From JANYCG01 sp031397915 (GTDB lineage Bacteria; Pseudomonadota; Gammaproteobacteria; Burkholderiales; Burkholderiaceae_C), in NCBI GenBank assembly GCA_031397915.1, contig JANNMM010000058.1, positions 1 to 7,822 on the forward strand: a stretch of DNA of 7,822 bases. The letters run 5' to 3'. The translations under genes and the position numbers were made by a program. This document shows positions 1-5,875 of this stretch, in pieces; the stretch's first letter is position 1, and each line of letters begins with the position of its first letter. The notes below the pieces were generated by a model. It did no database searches and had not been told where the DNA came from. It saw nothing but the letters and a program-made list of their open reading frames with translations.

Positions 1-1061
1 CTGAGCAAATTCGCCAGGCCACCCACTTCACGCCCGCCCATGGCGTTGGGCTGGCCGGTGAGCGAGAACGGCCCGGCGCCGGGTTTGCCGATCTGCCCGG
101 TGGCCAGGTGCAGGTTGATCAGCGCGGCGTTTTTGGCGGTGCCGCTGCTTGACTGGTTCAGGCCCTGGCAATACAGGCTCAGCGTAGCAGGGGAGGTGGC
201 AAACAGTTTCGCGGCGGCCAGCAAATCGCTTTTGTTGATGCCGCAGGTCTGCGCCACCACGTCGGGTGTGCAGTCGCGCACGGTTGCCTTGAGAGCGTCA
301 AACCCGTTGGTGTGGGCGGCGACGAAAGCTGCATCGACCCAGCCCTCCCACAACATGATGTGCAGCAGGCCGTTGAACAACATCACGTCGGTGCCGGGCT
401 GGATCGGCAGGAACAAATCGGCCATGTTCGCGGTGTCGGTCTTGCGCGGGTCGGCCACGATGATCTTCATCGCAGGGTTCTTCTGCCTGGCGTCTTCGAT
501 GCGGCGAAACAGGATCGGGTGTGCAAACGCCGCGTTGGAGCCGACGATGAAGAGGCAGCTGGCGTGGTTGATGTCGTCATAACAGGCGGGCGGCGCATCG
601 GCGCCCAGCGTCTGCTTGTAGCCGGCCACCGCGCTGCTCATGCACAGGCGCGAGTTGGTGTCCACGTTGTTGGTGCCGATCAGGCCCTTGGCGAGTTTGT
701 TGAAGACGTAATAGTCCTCGGTGAGCAACTGGCCGGAGATGTAGAAACCCACGGCATCCGGGCCGTGGTCTTGAATGATTTGCCGGAATTTGCCGGCGGC
801 CAGGTCCAAAGCTGCGTCCCAGCTCACGGCCTGCGCCGGTTGGCCGCGCTGGATGCGCTGCATGGGGTGCAGCAAACGGGTTTGCCGCGTGATGGCGCTG
901 CTGGCCGTGAGGTGCAGGGTAGAGCCCTTGGTGCACAGCCGCCCGAAGTTGGCCGGGTGATCCGGGTCACCGCGCACACCCGTGATCTGGTCGCCCAAGG
1001 AGGTGATGACGACACCACAGCCCACGCCGCAGTAAGGGCAGGTGGATTTGGTTTCTCGCAT
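1..1061 (-). CDS. nasA: Assimilatory nitrate reductase catalytic subunit, N-terminal ~353 residues (cut by window edge)
   Basis: Reduces nitrate to nitrite in the cytoplasm with a Mo-bis-MGD cofactor and a [4Fe-4S] cluster. The frame is open from ATG at 1061 to the window edge. The N-terminus reads MRETKSTCPYCGVGC, giving cluster cysteines C8, C11, C15 and C43, followed by K45 in the CTKG context. C140 in SRLCMSSAVAGY sits where NapA/NasA proteins have the Mo-ligating cysteine. Further family landmarks are GSNAAFAHPILFRRIEDA, VADPRKTDTANMADLFLPI and, near the edge, TGQPNAMGGREVGGLANLL. There is no twin-arginine signal peptide: the cluster motif starts at residue 8, which argues for the assimilatory enzyme rather than periplasmic NapA. 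Full-length relatives are roughly 900 residues, so over half is missing. It is the third gene after nirB and nirD, and its GAGGG Shine-Dalgarno overlaps the nirD stop. I see no frameshift in the part present. Confidence 0.93.
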   Translation of the reverse strand, partial: MRETKSTCPYCGVGCGVVITSLGDQITGVRGDPDHPANFGRLCTKGSTLHLTASSAITRQTRLLHPMQRIQRGQPAQAVSWDAALDLAAGKFRQIIQDHGPDAVGFYISGQLLTEDYYVFNKLAKGLIGTNNVDTNSRLCMSSAVAGYKQTLGADAPPACYDDINHASCLFIVGSNAAFAHPILFRRIEDARQKNPAMKIIVADPRKTDTANMADLFLPIQPGTDVMLFNGLLHIMLWEGWVDAAFVAAHTNGFDALKATVRDCTPDVVAQTCGINKSDLLAAAKLFATSPATLSLYCQGLNQSSSGTAKNAALINLHLATGQIGKPGAGPFSLTGQPNAMGGREVGGLANLL

Positions 1062-1069
1062 CCAGGCAG

Positions 1070-1074
1070 CCCTC
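1070..1074 (-). promoter_or_regulatory. Ribosome binding site of nasA, overlapping the nirD stop codon
   Basis: GAGGG on the minus strand lies 8 nt before the nasA ATG and shares its first two bases with the nirD TGA (1073-1075). This supports the chosen start and suggests that termination of NirD translation feeds NasA initiation. Confidence 0.6.
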
Positions 1075-1459
1075 AGGCTGTCTCGTGCACGCGGCGGGCC
1101 GGCCCGGCGACGGGGCGGGTCAGGTCGAGCGCATGGCCTTTCAGCTCGGCGGCATCCAGAAAAACGGTGCCGTCTTTCACCTGCACAGCAAATTTGGGCG
1201 TGCAACCTTCGTCCGGCGCGCGGGCGCACCCGTCACCCAGACTGATGTTCCAGTTGTGCAGCGGACAGGCCACACTGGTCCCGTGCACGATGCCTTGCGA
1301 CAGCGGGCCACCCTTGTGCGGACATCGGTCAAGCAGGGCAAACACCTTGTCTTCCGAATTGCGGAACACCGCTACGTCAAGGCCCTGCGCGCGGGACACG
1401 CGGCGCGCGCCCAACACCGGGATGTCGCTTACAAAACAGATTTTTTTCCAGTCAGTCAT
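1073..1459 (-). CDS. nirD: Nitrite reductase (NADH) small subunit, Rieske [2Fe-2S] protein
   Basis: Small subunit of the cytoplasmic NADH-dependent assimilatory nitrite reductase, partner of NirB in the six-electron reduction of nitrite to ammonium. The 128-residue protein is of usual NirD length and is a single Rieske-like domain. The two ligand motifs are visible: CPHKGGP (C46, H48) and CPLH (C65, H68), so the cluster site appears intact; some NirD proteins lack these residues. The start MTDWKKICFVSDIP is typical. Only 27 bp separate it from the nirB stop, and I see no strong Shine-Dalgarno there (the spacer is AC-rich), so expression may depend on the nirB message. The nasA ATG follows 11 bp after its stop. 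Confidence 0.95.
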   Translation of the reverse strand: MTDWKKICFVSDIPVLGARRVSRAQGLDVAVFRNSEDKVFALLDRCPHKGGPLSQGIVHGTSVACPLHNWNISLGDGCARAPDEGCTPKFAVQVKDGTVFLDAAELKGHALDLTRPVAGPARRVHETA

Positions 1460-1486
1460 GGCTTGTGGTCGTGGTCAAAATGTTGT

Positions 1487-3919
1487 TCAGGCGGCAATCG
1501 CTTCAAACTGGCGTTTGTCCACGGCCGCCTTGTCGAGTTCAAACCATGGGTCGGGCTCGCCGTCCAGCGCGAATTGCAGCCGCTCCCACAGGGCCTTGCG
1601 ACCTTCGTGGTCTTCGAGAACGCGCTTCTTCACGTAATCAAGCCCGACGCGGTTGACGAAATGCACAGTGCGTTCCAAGTACCAGCCTTCCTGCCGGTAC
1701 AACTCGCAAAACGCGCCGGTGTATTCCAGCACTTCGGCAGGCGTTTTGAGTTTGGTGAAAAAGTGCGCCACCTCGGTCTTGATGCCGCCGTTGCCCCCGA
1801 CGTACATTTCCCAACCGCTGTCGACACCGATGATGCCGACGTCCTTGATGCCGGATTCGGCACAGTTGCGCGGGCAGCCACTGACGGCAAATTTCACCTT
1901 GTGCGGGGCATACATGCGCCACATGGCGCGCTCCAGGTCTTTTCCCATCTGGGTTCTGTCCTGTGTGCCCATGCGGCACCACTCGCTGCCCACGCAGGTT
2001 TTTACGGTGCGCAAAGCTTTGGCGTATGCGTGCCCGCTGGGCATGCCGATGTCTTTCCATACCGCCTGCAAGTCTTCTTTTTTCACACCGAGCAGGTCAA
2101 TGCGCTGGCCGCCCGTGACTTTGACGGTGGGGATCTTGTATTTGTCCACCGCGTCGGCAATGCGGCGCAGTTCGCTGGCCGTTGTCTCGCCTCCCCACAT
2201 GCGCGGGATCACGCTGTAGGTGCCGTCTTTCTGGATGTTGGCGTGGCTGCGTTCGTTGATAAAGCGGCTTTGCGGGTCGTCTTTGGCTTCCTTGGGCCAT
2301 CTGGAGATGAGGTAGTAGTTCACCGCCGGACGGCAGCTGGAGCAGCCGTTGGGTGTTTTCCAGGCAAAAAACTGGTGCACGCTGGCCATGGTGATGAGTT
2401 TGTTTTTGACGATCGCCTCGCGCACGGCTGCGTGCCCATGTTCGGTGCAGCCGCACATGGCTTTGAGTTTGGGGGCGGCGGAGTAGTCGCCACCGGCGGT
2501 GAACATCAGGATCTGCTCGACAAGGCCGGTGCAGGAGCCACACGAGGCGCTGGCTTTGGTGTGTTTGCGCACTTCATCCAGGGTGAACAGGCCCTTGTCG
2601 GTGATGGCCTTGCAAATCGTGCCTTTCTTGACGCCATTGCAGCCACACACTTCGGCGTCATCCGGCATGGTGGCGGCCTTGCTGTGGCCTTCGTGGCCGG
2701 TGTCGCCGATATTGCTTTCGCCGAACATCAGCTTGTCGCGGATGTCGGCAATGCTGCGGCCGTCGCGCAGCAGCTTGAAGTACCAGCTACCGTCAACGGT
2801 GTCGCCGTAAAGGCAGGCGCCGACCAGTTTGTCGTCTTTGAGCACCAGCTTTTTGTAGACCCCGCCAAACGGGTCGCTCATCACGATCTCTTCGGTGTCC
2901 GGCCCGCCGGTGAAGTCGCCCGCGCTGAAGAGGTCGATGCCTGTCACCTTGAGTTTGGTGGATGTGAGCGAACCGGTATAACGGCCAATGCCAAACTGCG
3001 CCAGATGGTTGGCGGCTACCTTGGCCTGCTCAAACAGGGGCGCCACCAGGCCGTACGCGATGCCCCGGTGCGCGGCGCATTCGCCCACGCTGTAAATGCG
3101 CGCGTCGGTGGTGGTTTGCATGGTGTCGTTGACGACAATGCCTTTGTTGCAGTGCAGGTGCATGGCTTCGGCCAGCGCCGTGTTGGGGCGAATGCCAACG
3201 GCCATCACCACCAGGTCTGCGGCGACTTCAGTGCCGTCCTTGAATTTGATCGCAGTGACACGGCCATCGGCTCTGGCCACCAACTCCTGCGTCTGCGCGC
3301 CAATCAAAAACTTCAAGCCCCGGTCTTCCAGCGATTTTTGCAGCATCTTGCCAGCCACTGCGTCGAGCTGGCGCTCCATCAAGGTGGGCATCACATGCAC
3401 CACGGTGACGTTCATGCCCCGGCGCATCAGGCCGTTGGCGGCTTCCAGGCCCAGCAGGCCGCCACCGATGACCACCGCGTTTTTGTATTTCATCGCGGCA
3501 TCGATCATGGCCTCGGTGTCGGCGATGTCGCGGTAGGCGATCACACCGGGCAGGTCTTTGCCTGGCACCGGCAGGATGAAGGGGTTGGAGCCGGTGCACA
3601 TCAGCAGGCGGTCATACGCCTCTTCGGTGCCGTCGTCGGCTTTCACGATTCGTTTGACGCGGTCAACCTCCACCACTTTTTTGCCGGCGTGCAGGGTGAT
3701 GTGGTTCTCTTTGTACCAGTCCCAGCTGTTCAGCACGATTTCATCGAGTGTCTGCTCTCCGGCCAGCACAGGGCTGAGCAAAATGCGGTTGTAGTTGGGG
3801 TGCGGCTCGGCGCCAAAGACGCTGATGTCGTACAAATCGGGCGCGACCTTGAGTAATTCTTCCAGTGTGCGTACCCCCGCCATGCCATTGCCAACCATCA
3901 CCAACTTCAGTTTCTTCAT
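1487..3919 (-). CDS. nirB: Nitrite reductase (NADH) large subunit, siroheme and Fe-S flavoprotein
   Basis: Catalytic subunit of cytoplasmic assimilatory nitrite reductase: electrons pass from NADH through FAD and Fe-S clusters to siroheme, where nitrite becomes ammonium. The 810 residues fit the usual size. Domains in order: FAD-binding Rossmann motif VGNGMAG (9-15); NADH-binding motif IGGGLLGLEAA (151-161) within the pyridine nucleotide-disulfide oxidoreductase fold; first BFD-like [2Fe-2S] domain with C425, C427, C460 and C463; second BFD-like cysteine set C489, C491, C526 and C529; ferredoxin-like half domain around 550-620; then the siroheme/[4Fe-4S] motif with C642, C648, C682 and C686 (TCVGSEWC and SGCPRNC). 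All cofactor ligands appear present. The start is supported by AGAGGA just upstream. It is the first gene of nirB-nirD-nasA, preceded by a strong sigma-54 promoter match. Confidence 0.97.
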   Translation of the reverse strand: MKKLKLVMVGNGMAGVRTLEELLKVAPDLYDISVFGAEPHPNYNRILLSPVLAGEQTLDEIVLNSWDWYKENHITLHAGKKVVEVDRVKRIVKADDGTEEAYDRLLMCTGSNPFILPVPGKDLPGVIAYRDIADTEAMIDAAMKYKNAVVIGGGLLGLEAANGLMRRGMNVTVVHVMPTLMERQLDAVAGKMLQKSLEDRGLKFLIGAQTQELVARADGRVTAIKFKDGTEVAADLVVMAVGIRPNTALAEAMHLHCNKGIVVNDTMQTTTDARIYSVGECAAHRGIAYGLVAPLFEQAKVAANHLAQFGIGRYTGSLTSTKLKVTGIDLFSAGDFTGGPDTEEIVMSDPFGGVYKKLVLKDDKLVGACLYGDTVDGSWYFKLLRDGRSIADIRDKLMFGESNIGDTGHEGHSKAATMPDDAEVCGCNGVKKGTICKAITDKGLFTLDEVRKHTKASASCGSCTGLVEQILMFTAGGDYSAAPKLKAMCGCTEHGHAAVREAIVKNKLITMASVHQFFAWKTPNGCSSCRPAVNYYLISRWPKEAKDDPQSRFINERSHANIQKDGTYSVIPRMWGGETTASELRRIADAVDKYKIPTVKVTGGQRIDLLGVKKEDLQAVWKDIGMPSGHAYAKALRTVKTCVGSEWCRMGTQDRTQMGKDLERAMWRMYAPHKVKFAVSGCPRNCAESGIKDVGIIGVDSGWEMYVGGNGGIKTEVAHFFTKLKTPAEVLEYTGAFCELYRQEGWYLERTVHFVNRVGLDYVKKRVLEDHEGRKALWERLQFALDGEPDPWFELDKAAVDKRQFEAIAA

Positions 3920-3923
3920 GGGT

Positions 3924-3929
3924 TCCTCT
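3924..3929 (-). promoter_or_regulatory. Ribosome binding site of nirB
   Basis: AGAGGA on the minus strand ends 4 nt before the nirB ATG. It falls inside the predicted short leader (about 23 nt) of the sigma-54 transcript and supports the chosen start. Confidence 0.7.
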
Positions 3930-3953
3930 GTTCACCAGTTACACGGTAGACAG

Positions 3954-3969
3954 TGCAAGGGTCGTGCCA
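3954..3969 (-). promoter_or_regulatory. Sigma-54 (-24/-12) promoter of the nirB-nirD-nasA operon
   Basis: The minus strand reads TGGCACGACCCTTGCA, which agrees at every defined position with the sigma-54 consensus TGGCACGrNNNTTGCW. The invariant GG (3968-3967) and GC (3956-3955) have the canonical 12-bp register. The predicted start point is near 3943, giving a leader of about 23 nt that contains the nirB Shine-Dalgarno. Sigma-54 with NtrC control of nitrate assimilation is well known in proteobacteria. The leader is too short for NasR- or NasT-type antitermination hairpins, so control is probably at initiation. Confidence 0.85.
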
Positions 3970-3989
3970 CTTTCAACCAGGGCCAGGGC

Positions 3990-4009
3990 GCGCAGAGCGA
4001 TGGCTGCGC
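3990..4009. repeat. Short inverted repeat in the divergent control region
   Basis: GCGCAG (3990-3995) and CTGCGC (4004-4009) form a perfect 6-bp inverted repeat with an 8-bp spacer. It lies upstream of both predicted promoters and could be an operator half-site pair. A pair this short can arise by chance in GC-rich DNA. Confidence 0.35.
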
Positions 4010-4022
4010 ACCAAAAAGAGGC
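4008..4022. promoter_or_regulatory. Candidate NtrC-type binding site
   Basis: The plus strand reads GCACC-AAAAA-GAGGC. Against an NtrC-like core GCACC-N5-GGTGC the left half is perfect and the right half matches 3 of 5, so 8 of 10 core bases agree. Its centre is about 70 bp upstream of the predicted nirB start point and about 60 bp upstream of the predicted start point of the divergent kinase gene, suitable distances for an enhancer serving both. This is a motif match only. Confidence 0.4.
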
Positions 4023-4049
4023 GTGAACCTATTTTTGGCATTTCCCTGC

Positions 4050-4065
4050 GGGCACGGCAATTGCG
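4050..4065 (+). promoter_or_regulatory. Candidate sigma-54 promoter of the phosphatase-kinase gene
   Basis: The plus strand reads GGGCACGGCAATTGCG. It keeps the GGCACG block, the purine after it and TTGC, with the canonical 12-bp register between GG (4051-4052) and GC (4063-4064); only the two outermost bases differ from TGGCACGrNNNTTGCW. The predicted start point is near 4076, directly at the ATG at 4077, so the message would have essentially no leader. That fits the lack of a Shine-Dalgarno upstream of this gene. A TATGCT hexamer (4066-4071) could instead act as a sigma-70 -10 box, but no good -35 lies at the right distance. Confidence 0.5.
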
Positions 4066-4076
4066 TATGCTGGTGC

Positions 4077-5816
4077 ATGGCTTTTGAAATCGACATCGGC
4101 TTTGCGTCCGCCTCGGGCCGCAAAGACATCAACGAGGACTTTTGCGCGGCGTTATTGCCGGAGCCCAGCGACGCTGACATGGGCTGCATCCTCGCCATTG
4201 CCGATGGCGTGAGCACCGGTGGCATGGGCCGCGAGGCCGCGCAAACCACGGTCACCAGCCTGGTGCGTGACTACTTCGGCACCCCGCCGAACTGGGACAC
4301 CACCGTGGCGCTGGACCGTATCATCGGCGCCCAAAACCGCTGGCTGTGTTCGGTCAACCGGCAACGCAGCCCTCACCTGGGGTTGACCACCCTCACGGCA
4401 CTGGTGCTGCGCGGGCATTCCTACACTCTGGCGCATGTGGGCGACACGCGCGCGTACCTGCTGCGTGCAGGCGCGCTCACCCAGCTCACGCACGACCACG
4501 CGGTGAACCACCCGGACTTCAAACACCAGCTCTTGCGCAGCATCGGCGCCGAAGACCACGTGGTGGTCGACTACAGCCAGGGCGAGCTGCACGTGGGCGA
4601 CGTTTTCATCTTGCTCAGCGACGGGGTTTACGGCCACCTGCCCATGCAGCAGTTGCAGAGCCTCTCGGTGGATCTGGGCGTGCAGGAAACCAGCCAGCGC
4701 CTGATGGACGCCGCCCTCATGGCCGGCGCTACCGACAACCTGACCGCCATGGTGGCGCGGGTGGAGGCACTGCAGGAGGCCTCGCTGCAGGACATGACCG
4801 ACAACGCGCAGGCCCTGCCCATGCCCTCGAAACTGCGGGTGGGCGAGGTGATAGACGGCCTGACGGTTACCGCCATGGTGGCCGACAACGGCGTCAACGT
4901 GATCTATCAGGCGCGGGACCCGGCCACCCAGAAGCTTTATGCGCTCAAGACCCTGAACCCCGCCCGTGCGCACGACACCCAGGAGCGCGCCATGCTCGCG
5001 CACGAGGCCTGGCTGGCCAAACACATGCAGGCCGGGCGCGCGGCGCAGCACCTCGTGCACCTGCATGACCACCCGCCGGGCGGCAAGCCGCGCAGTGTCT
5101 TTTATCTGCTGTACGACTGGCACGCCGGCGAAACCCTGCAGCAATGCCTGGACAATGACAACAAATGTGTCCCCGCCGAGGTGGCCGCTTACATGCAGCA
5201 GGCCTTGAAGGCGCTGGGTGCCTTGCACCGCCAGGGCGTGGTTCACCGCGACGTGAAGCCGTCCAACCTGCACCTGGGCGACGACGGTGTGTTGCGGCTT
5301 CTGGACCTGGGCGTGGCCTTGAGCGGCAAAGAGCCCGAGTCAATGCGCAGCCTGCATGCGGGCACGCCCAGTTATGTGAACCCGGAGCAATGGGGTTATT
5401 CGCCGGCCGGTGGTGATGTGAAGGAAGAGTTGCCCAGTGCCCAGTCGGACCTGTATGCCCTGGGCGTCACGCTTTACCTTCTGCTCACCGGCCGCCTGCC
5501 TTACGGCGAGGTCTTGCCCTACCAGGCCGGGCGTTATTTCCGGGACCCGGTGGCACCCTCGCGCATCAACCCGCAGGTGCCGATCTGGCTGGACCACATC
5601 GCACTGAAAGCCGTGGCGCGCGACCAGCGCCAGCGCTTTGAAACTGCTGAAGAAATGCTGCTGGCGCTGGAGCGCGGCGCCAGCCGCCCGATCACGGCAC
5701 CGCAAGCTTCGACGCTGCTGCAGCGCGACCCGACTGCCAAGTGGAAGCTGGGCCTGGCGGTCTCGGCACTGTTCAACGTGTTGTTGGTCTACTGGCTGCT
5801 GTTTCTGCCGAAATAG
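4077..5816 (+). CDS. Bifunctional PP2C-type phosphatase / Ser-Thr protein kinase with C-terminal membrane anchor
   Basis: A 579-residue signalling protein expected to phosphorylate and dephosphorylate Ser/Thr on unknown targets. The PP2C domain (about 5-230) shows RKDINED (15-21), IADGVSTGG (41-49), VGDTRAYLL (121-129), LSDG (180-183) and ATDN (218-221); the acidic metal ligands look intact. The kinase domain (about 255-535) has K291 in YALK, E310 as likely helix-C glutamate, HRDVKPSN (390-397), DLG (410-412) for DFG, GTPSYVNPEQ in the activation segment and SDLYALGV (457-464). The glycine-rich loop is degenerate (ADNGVN, 269-274). Residues about 556-577 form one hydrophobic helix at the extreme C-terminus, so the enzymes probably face the cytoplasm on a tail anchor. 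ATG 4077 is chosen because it begins just before the first PP2C motif; upstream in-frame starts would run through the nirB promoter. There is no clear Shine-Dalgarno. From memory, a similar kinase gene accompanies nirBD in Pseudomonas aeruginosa, so a link to nitrate assimilation is likely. Confidence 0.92.
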   Translation: MAFEIDIGFASASGRKDINEDFCAALLPEPSDADMGCILAIADGVSTGGMGREAAQTTVTSLVRDYFGTPPNWDTTVALDRIIGAQNRWLCSVNRQRSPHLGLTTLTALVLRGHSYTLAHVGDTRAYLLRAGALTQLTHDHAVNHPDFKHQLLRSIGAEDHVVVDYSQGELHVGDVFILLSDGVYGHLPMQQLQSLSVDLGVQETSQRLMDAALMAGATDNLTAMVARVEALQEASLQDMTDNAQALPMPSKLRVGEVIDGLTVTAMVADNGVNVIYQARDPATQKLYALKTLNPARAHDTQERAMLAHEAWLAKHMQAGRAAQHLVHLHDHPPGGKPRSVFYLLYDWHAGETLQQCLDNDNKCVPAEVAAYMQQALKALGALHRQGVVHRDVKPSNLHLGDDGVLRLLDLGVALSGKEPESMRSLHAGTPSYVNPEQWGYSPAGGDVKEELPSAQSDLYALGVTLYLLLTGRLPYGEVLPYQAGRYFRDPVAPSRINPQVPIWLDHIALKAVARDQRQRFETAEEMLLALERGASRPITAPQASTLLQRDPTAKWKLGLAVSALFNVLLVYWLLFLPK

Positions 5817-5841
5817 CCGCCGGGCTGAATGGCAGGGCAAA

Positions 5842-5875
5842 TGTCAGAGAATCCTGTCAACAGGAGACTCTGACA
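5842..5875 (+). promoter_or_regulatory. 34-bp interrupted palindrome covering the ribosome binding site and first base of the amidohydrolase start codon
   Basis: Outer arms TGTCAGAG (5842-5849) and CTCTGACA (5868-5875) are perfectly complementary. After a 2-nt internal mismatch (AA against GA), inner arms TCCTGT (5852-5857) and ACAGGA (5860-5865) also pair, around a centre of CA. The Shine-Dalgarno AGGAG (5862-5866) and the A of the ATG lie in the right arm. As RNA this would hide the ribosome binding site; as DNA it looks like an operator for a dimeric regulator. No T-run follows, so it is not a terminator. Confidence 0.7.
5862..5866 (+). promoter_or_regulatory. Ribosome binding site of the amidohydrolase gene
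   Basis: AGGAG lies 8 nt before the ATG at 5875 and fixes this start over in-frame starts further upstream, which would overlap the kinase gene. It sits inside the palindrome at 5842-5875. Confidence 0.8.

Noticed and set aside
312..1637. A 441-codon plus-strand open frame over nasA and nirD.
   Set aside because: Antisense shadow of nasA and nirD; low-complexity translation without motifs or a ribosome binding site.
1085..3856. A 923-codon open frame on the plus strand, antisense to nirB and nirD and longer than nirB itself.
   Set aside because: It lies opposite genes with intact catalytic motifs, its translation is a His/Gly/Ala/Val/Phe-rich string with no recognisable domain, and such long antisense frames are a usual by-product of G/C-ending codons.
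4036..4050. Another sigma-54-like string, TGGCATTTCCCTGCG, on the plus strand.
   Set aside because: GG to GC distance is 11 bp instead of 12, which sigma-54 tolerates poorly; the element at 4050-4065 fits better.
3795..4076. In-frame upstream extension of the phosphatase-kinase (94 extra codons).
   Set aside because: It overlaps the nirB 5' end and both predicted promoters, and its translation is unlike a PP2C N-terminus; the first PP2C motif follows directly after ATG 4077.
4152..5273. A 373-codon minus-strand open frame inside the phosphatase-kinase gene.
   Set aside because: The sense strand encodes the complete PP2C and kinase motif sets, and the antisense translation is compositionally odd.
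5830..5845. TGGCAGGGCAAATGTC as a possible sigma-54 promoter before the amidohydrolase.
   Set aside because: The -12 GC is replaced by GT and the CACG block is lost; too weak.
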